From Bacillota bacterium (lineage in GTDB: Bacteria; Bacillota_E; JAJZYS01; JAILZS01), in the NCBI GenBank assembly GCA_021817625.1, contig JAKASY010000074.1, forward strand, positions 1-7,712: a stretch of DNA of 7,712 nt, given 5' to 3'. Shown here in pieces: positions 5,860 through 7,712 of the stretch. The stretch's first letter is position 1. Each line of letters opens with the position of its first letter. The notes under the pieces are model-generated. The model was not told the DNA's origin. It made no database searches and worked only from the letters and a program-made list of their open reading frames with translations. Made by a program: the position numbers and the translations under genes.

Positions 5860-5873
5860 ACGGGCGGGCGTCC

Positions 5874-7199
5874 CTACCGCCGCTTGCCGATCAGGTGCAG
5901 GGCCGGCGCGGGCACCTCGTTCGCCGTCGGCAGGCTGAGCCAGCCGCGCGCCTCGCACGCCTCCGCCACGCGGTGCACGGCGATCACGTACGACGCCTCG
6001 CGCATCGTCAGGCTGCGCTCCTCCTTCATGTCGTACACGTGCCGGAAGGCGGCGATCATGAGCTCCTGGAGGCGGCTGTTAACCTCGCGCTCGGTCCAGT
6101 AGAACCCCTGCGTGTTCTGCACCCACTCGAAGTAGGACACGGTCACGCCGCCGGCGTTGCACAGGATGTCGGGGATGGTGAAGATGCCCCGCTGGTGGAG
6201 GATGTCGTCGCCATCCGGGGTGGTCGGCCCGTTCGCCGCCTCGGCGATGATCTTGGCCTTCACCGTGCGCGCCACGGTCGACGTGATCTGGTTCTCGAGA
6301 GCGGCCGGCACGAGCACGTCGACGCCTAGGCCGAACAGCTCCTCCGTGCCTATGTCGCGGCTGCCGGGAAAGCCGCGCACGCTGCCGGTGCGGTGGGCGT
6401 ACTTGAGGAGTTCCGGGACATCCAGCCCGTCCGTGTTCACGGCGCCGCCCCGAACGTCCTCCACGGCCACCACCTTGACCCCGCTCTCGTGCAGGAACTC
6501 GGCGGTGTGCGAGCCGACGTTGCCGAATCCCTGGATGGCCGCGGTGCACTTCCCGGGCTCGAGCCCAAGGCGCGCCATCGCCTCGAGGATCGTGTAGACG
6601 ACGCCGCGGCCGGTCGCCTCCTCGCGCCCGGCGCTGCCGCCAAGAACGAGCGGCTTGCCCGTGATGAACCCGGGCGTGTTCTGCCCGCGCACGCGGTCGT
6701 ACTCGTCGAGCATCCAGCCCATGACGCGCGGGTTGGTGTTCACGTCCGGCGCCGGGATGTCGAGCTCCGGCCCGAGCACGGCCGCCAGGCGCCGCACGTA
6801 GCCGCGCGACAGCTCCTCGAGCTCGCGCGCCGACAGCTCGCTCGGGTTGCACACCACGCCGCCCTTGGCGCCGCCGTAGGGTAGGCCCATGACCGCCGTC
6901 TTGAAGGTCATCCACATGCTGAGGCCCTTGACCTCGTCCACGGTCACGTCGGGATGGAAGCGGATGCCGCCCTTCGTCGGCCCGATCGCGTCGGTGTGCT
7001 GGGCGCGGTAGCCCAAGAACGTCGTGAGGCGGCCGTCGTCCCGGTGCACCGGGATGGCCACCTCCACCACCCGCATTGGCTCCTTGAGGAACTCGTACAC
7101 GTCGTCCCCGAGCTGAAGGTTGTCGACCGCGGCCTTGAGCTGACCCTGGACGATCCGGAACGGATTGGTCAAATCCCGGCTCTTGACCCCCACTGCCAT
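5874..7199 (-). CDS. gdhA: Glutamate dehydrogenase (Glu/Leu/Phe/Val dehydrogenase family)
   Basis: This cytosolic enzyme interconverts glutamate with 2-oxoglutarate and ammonia, linking amino-acid breakdown to the TCA cycle. The ATG at 7199 gives 441 residues, slightly above the 420-430 usual for the hexameric Gram-positive RocG/GudB type; a GTG at 7205 is in frame but only 2 nt from the ribosome binding site. The N-terminal substrate domain has GPTKGGIRFHP (K76), K100, and PYGGAKGG with the catalytic Lys at K112; PAPDVNT supplies D152. The nucleotide domain has the Rossmann loop GFGNVG at 224-229, and the acidic VAVEDV (about 244-249) after the second strand suggests NAD rather than NADP, an inference. 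NAGGVTVSYFEW further on is the glutamate-type signature, against a leucine or phenylalanine dehydrogenase. The gene is intact, starts 52 bp after pheT on the same strand with no terminator between, and ends at a strong hairpin. Confidence 0.96.
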   Translation of the reverse strand: MAVGVKSRDLTNPFRIVQGQLKAAVDNLQLGDDVYEFLKEPMRVVEVAIPVHRDDGRLTTFLGYRAQHTDAIGPTKGGIRFHPDVTVDEVKGLSMWMTFKTAVMGLPYGGAKGGVVCNPSELSARELEELSRGYVRRLAAVLGPELDIPAPDVNTNPRVMGWMLDEYDRVRGQNTPGFITGKPLVLGGSAGREEATGRGVVYTILEAMARLGLEPGKCTAAIQGFGNVGSHTAEFLHESGVKVVAVEDVRGGAVNTDGLDVPELLKYAHRTGSVRGFPGSRDIGTEELFGLGVDVLVPAALENQITSTVARTVKAKIIAEAANGPTTPDGDDILHQRGIFTIPDILCNAGGVTVSYFEWVQNTQGFYWTEREVNSRLQELMIAAFRHVYDMKEERSLTMREASYVIAVHRVAEACEARGWLSLPTANEVPAPALHLIGKRR

Positions 7200-7207
7200 C
7201 TGCACGG

Positions 7208-7214
7208 CCTCCTT
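7208..7214 (-). promoter_or_regulatory. Ribosome binding site of glutamate dehydrogenase
   Basis: AAGGAGG on the - strand (7214-7208), a perfect Shine-Dalgarno sequence, is 8 nt before the ATG at 7199 and 2 nt before the GTG at 7205. This decides for the ATG start. Confidence 0.85.
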
Positions 7215-7251
7215 CGGGCTGTGCCTCGGCGGCGCTCGCCGTCTCGGCTCG

Positions 7252-7712
7252 CTAGGAACGCAGGGTCCCGCCCAAGGCGCTCAGGGCGTCGCGCACCGCC
7301 TGGTGCACGGGGTCGACCTCTTCCTCCCGGAGCGTACGGTCGGGCGCGCGGTAGCGTACGCGCAACGCCAGACTTCGCGCCTCCGCCGGGACGCCCTGAC
7401 CGCGGTAGACATCGAACACGCGCACATCCTCGAGCCACGGGCCACCGGCCCCGCGCACGGCGGCCAGCACGCTGGCCGCCGGCACCCGGTCCGAAAGGAC
7501 GACCGCAACGTCGCGCGAGACGGCCGGAAACCGGGGAGGCTGCTCGGGCGGGCGCACGCCGATGCGCGGGCCGCCGTCAAGCCACCATTGCCAGTATATC
7601 ACCGGGCCTCGCAGGTCAAGCGCCGCTGCGAGCGCCGGGTGGAGCTCGCCAAGGACGCCCAGGCGCTCGCCCCCGGCGCCCTCGATGCACGCGCTCCGCC
7701 CCGGGTGCAGAC
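7252..7712 (-). CDS. pheT: Phenylalanyl-tRNA synthetase beta subunit, C-terminal part
   Basis: The frame is open from the right edge to TAG at 7254-7252, giving the last 152 residues of PheT, which with PheS charges tRNA-Phe as an (alpha-beta)2 enzyme in the cytosol; whole PheT is about 800 residues. The visible part begins with LHPGRSACIEG and LGVLGELHPALAAALDL, the end of the catalytic-like B6/B7 core, then a linker. From about 7539 comes the C-terminal FDX-ACB anticodon-binding domain: PPRFPAVSRDVAVVL, VRVFDVYRGQGVP, SLALRVRYRAPDRTL and EEEVDPVHQAVRDALSA. No frame break is seen. The stop is 52 bp upstream of the glutamate dehydrogenase start. Confidence 0.95.
   Translation of the reverse strand, partial: LHPGRSACIEGAGGERLGVLGELHPALAAALDLRGPVIYWQWWLDGGPRIGVRPPEQPPRFPAVSRDVAVVLSDRVPAASVLAAVRGAGGPWLEDVRVFDVYRGQGVPAEARSLALRVRYRAPDRTLREEEVDPVHQAVRDALSALGGTLRS

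Noticed and set aside
4908..5861. 317-residue - strand ORF covering the MFS region
   Set aside because: Only about 5630-5499 matches an MFS protein; the remainder is out-of-frame noise into the amidase gene.

Overview
The window comes from a very GC-rich genome, about 70% G+C by eye. It carries a GerA-family spore-germinant receptor subunit and a CwlD-like cell-wall amidase. Several genes have strong AAGGAGG or GGAGG ribosome binding sites. Together these suggest an endospore-forming, high-GC member of the Firmicutes, of the Thermaerobacter, Symbiobacterium or Limnochorda kind. The genus cannot be fixed from the sequence alone.

The left part (1-1655) is read on the + strand. It holds the 3' part of an unrecognised, very acidic protein, then a complete SAM-dependent O-methyltransferase with an excellent ribosome binding site. 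From 1656 to 2368 lies about 700 bp of convergent intergenic DNA with no convincing gene. It contains two perfect 9-bp inverted repeats, a run of smaller hairpins and one weak small ORF.

Everything from 2369 to the right edge is on the - strand. In transcription order it runs: the 3' end of pheT (7712-7252); a glutamate dehydrogenase (7199-5874) ending in a very stable hairpin terminator (5859-5826); the relic of a DHA2/EmrB-type drug-efflux MFS transporter (about 5708-5167); then a tight trio. The trio is an Amidase_3 cell-wall hydrolase (5067-4285), a 2-Cys peroxiredoxin (4265-3729) and a GerA-family protein (3727-2369). Its genes are separated by only 19 bp and 1 bp, so they are probably one operon, possibly of sporulation or germination function.

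The most notable observations are three. The MFS gene is broken by at least two deletions whose junctions can be read. The GerA-like protein loses family resemblance before its last membrane segments and runs into the hairpin-rich intergenic region. A peroxiredoxin sits between two genes of spore cell-wall and germination type. I do not see a CRISPR array, a transposase, an rRNA or tRNA gene, or a clearly novel defence or biosynthetic system.
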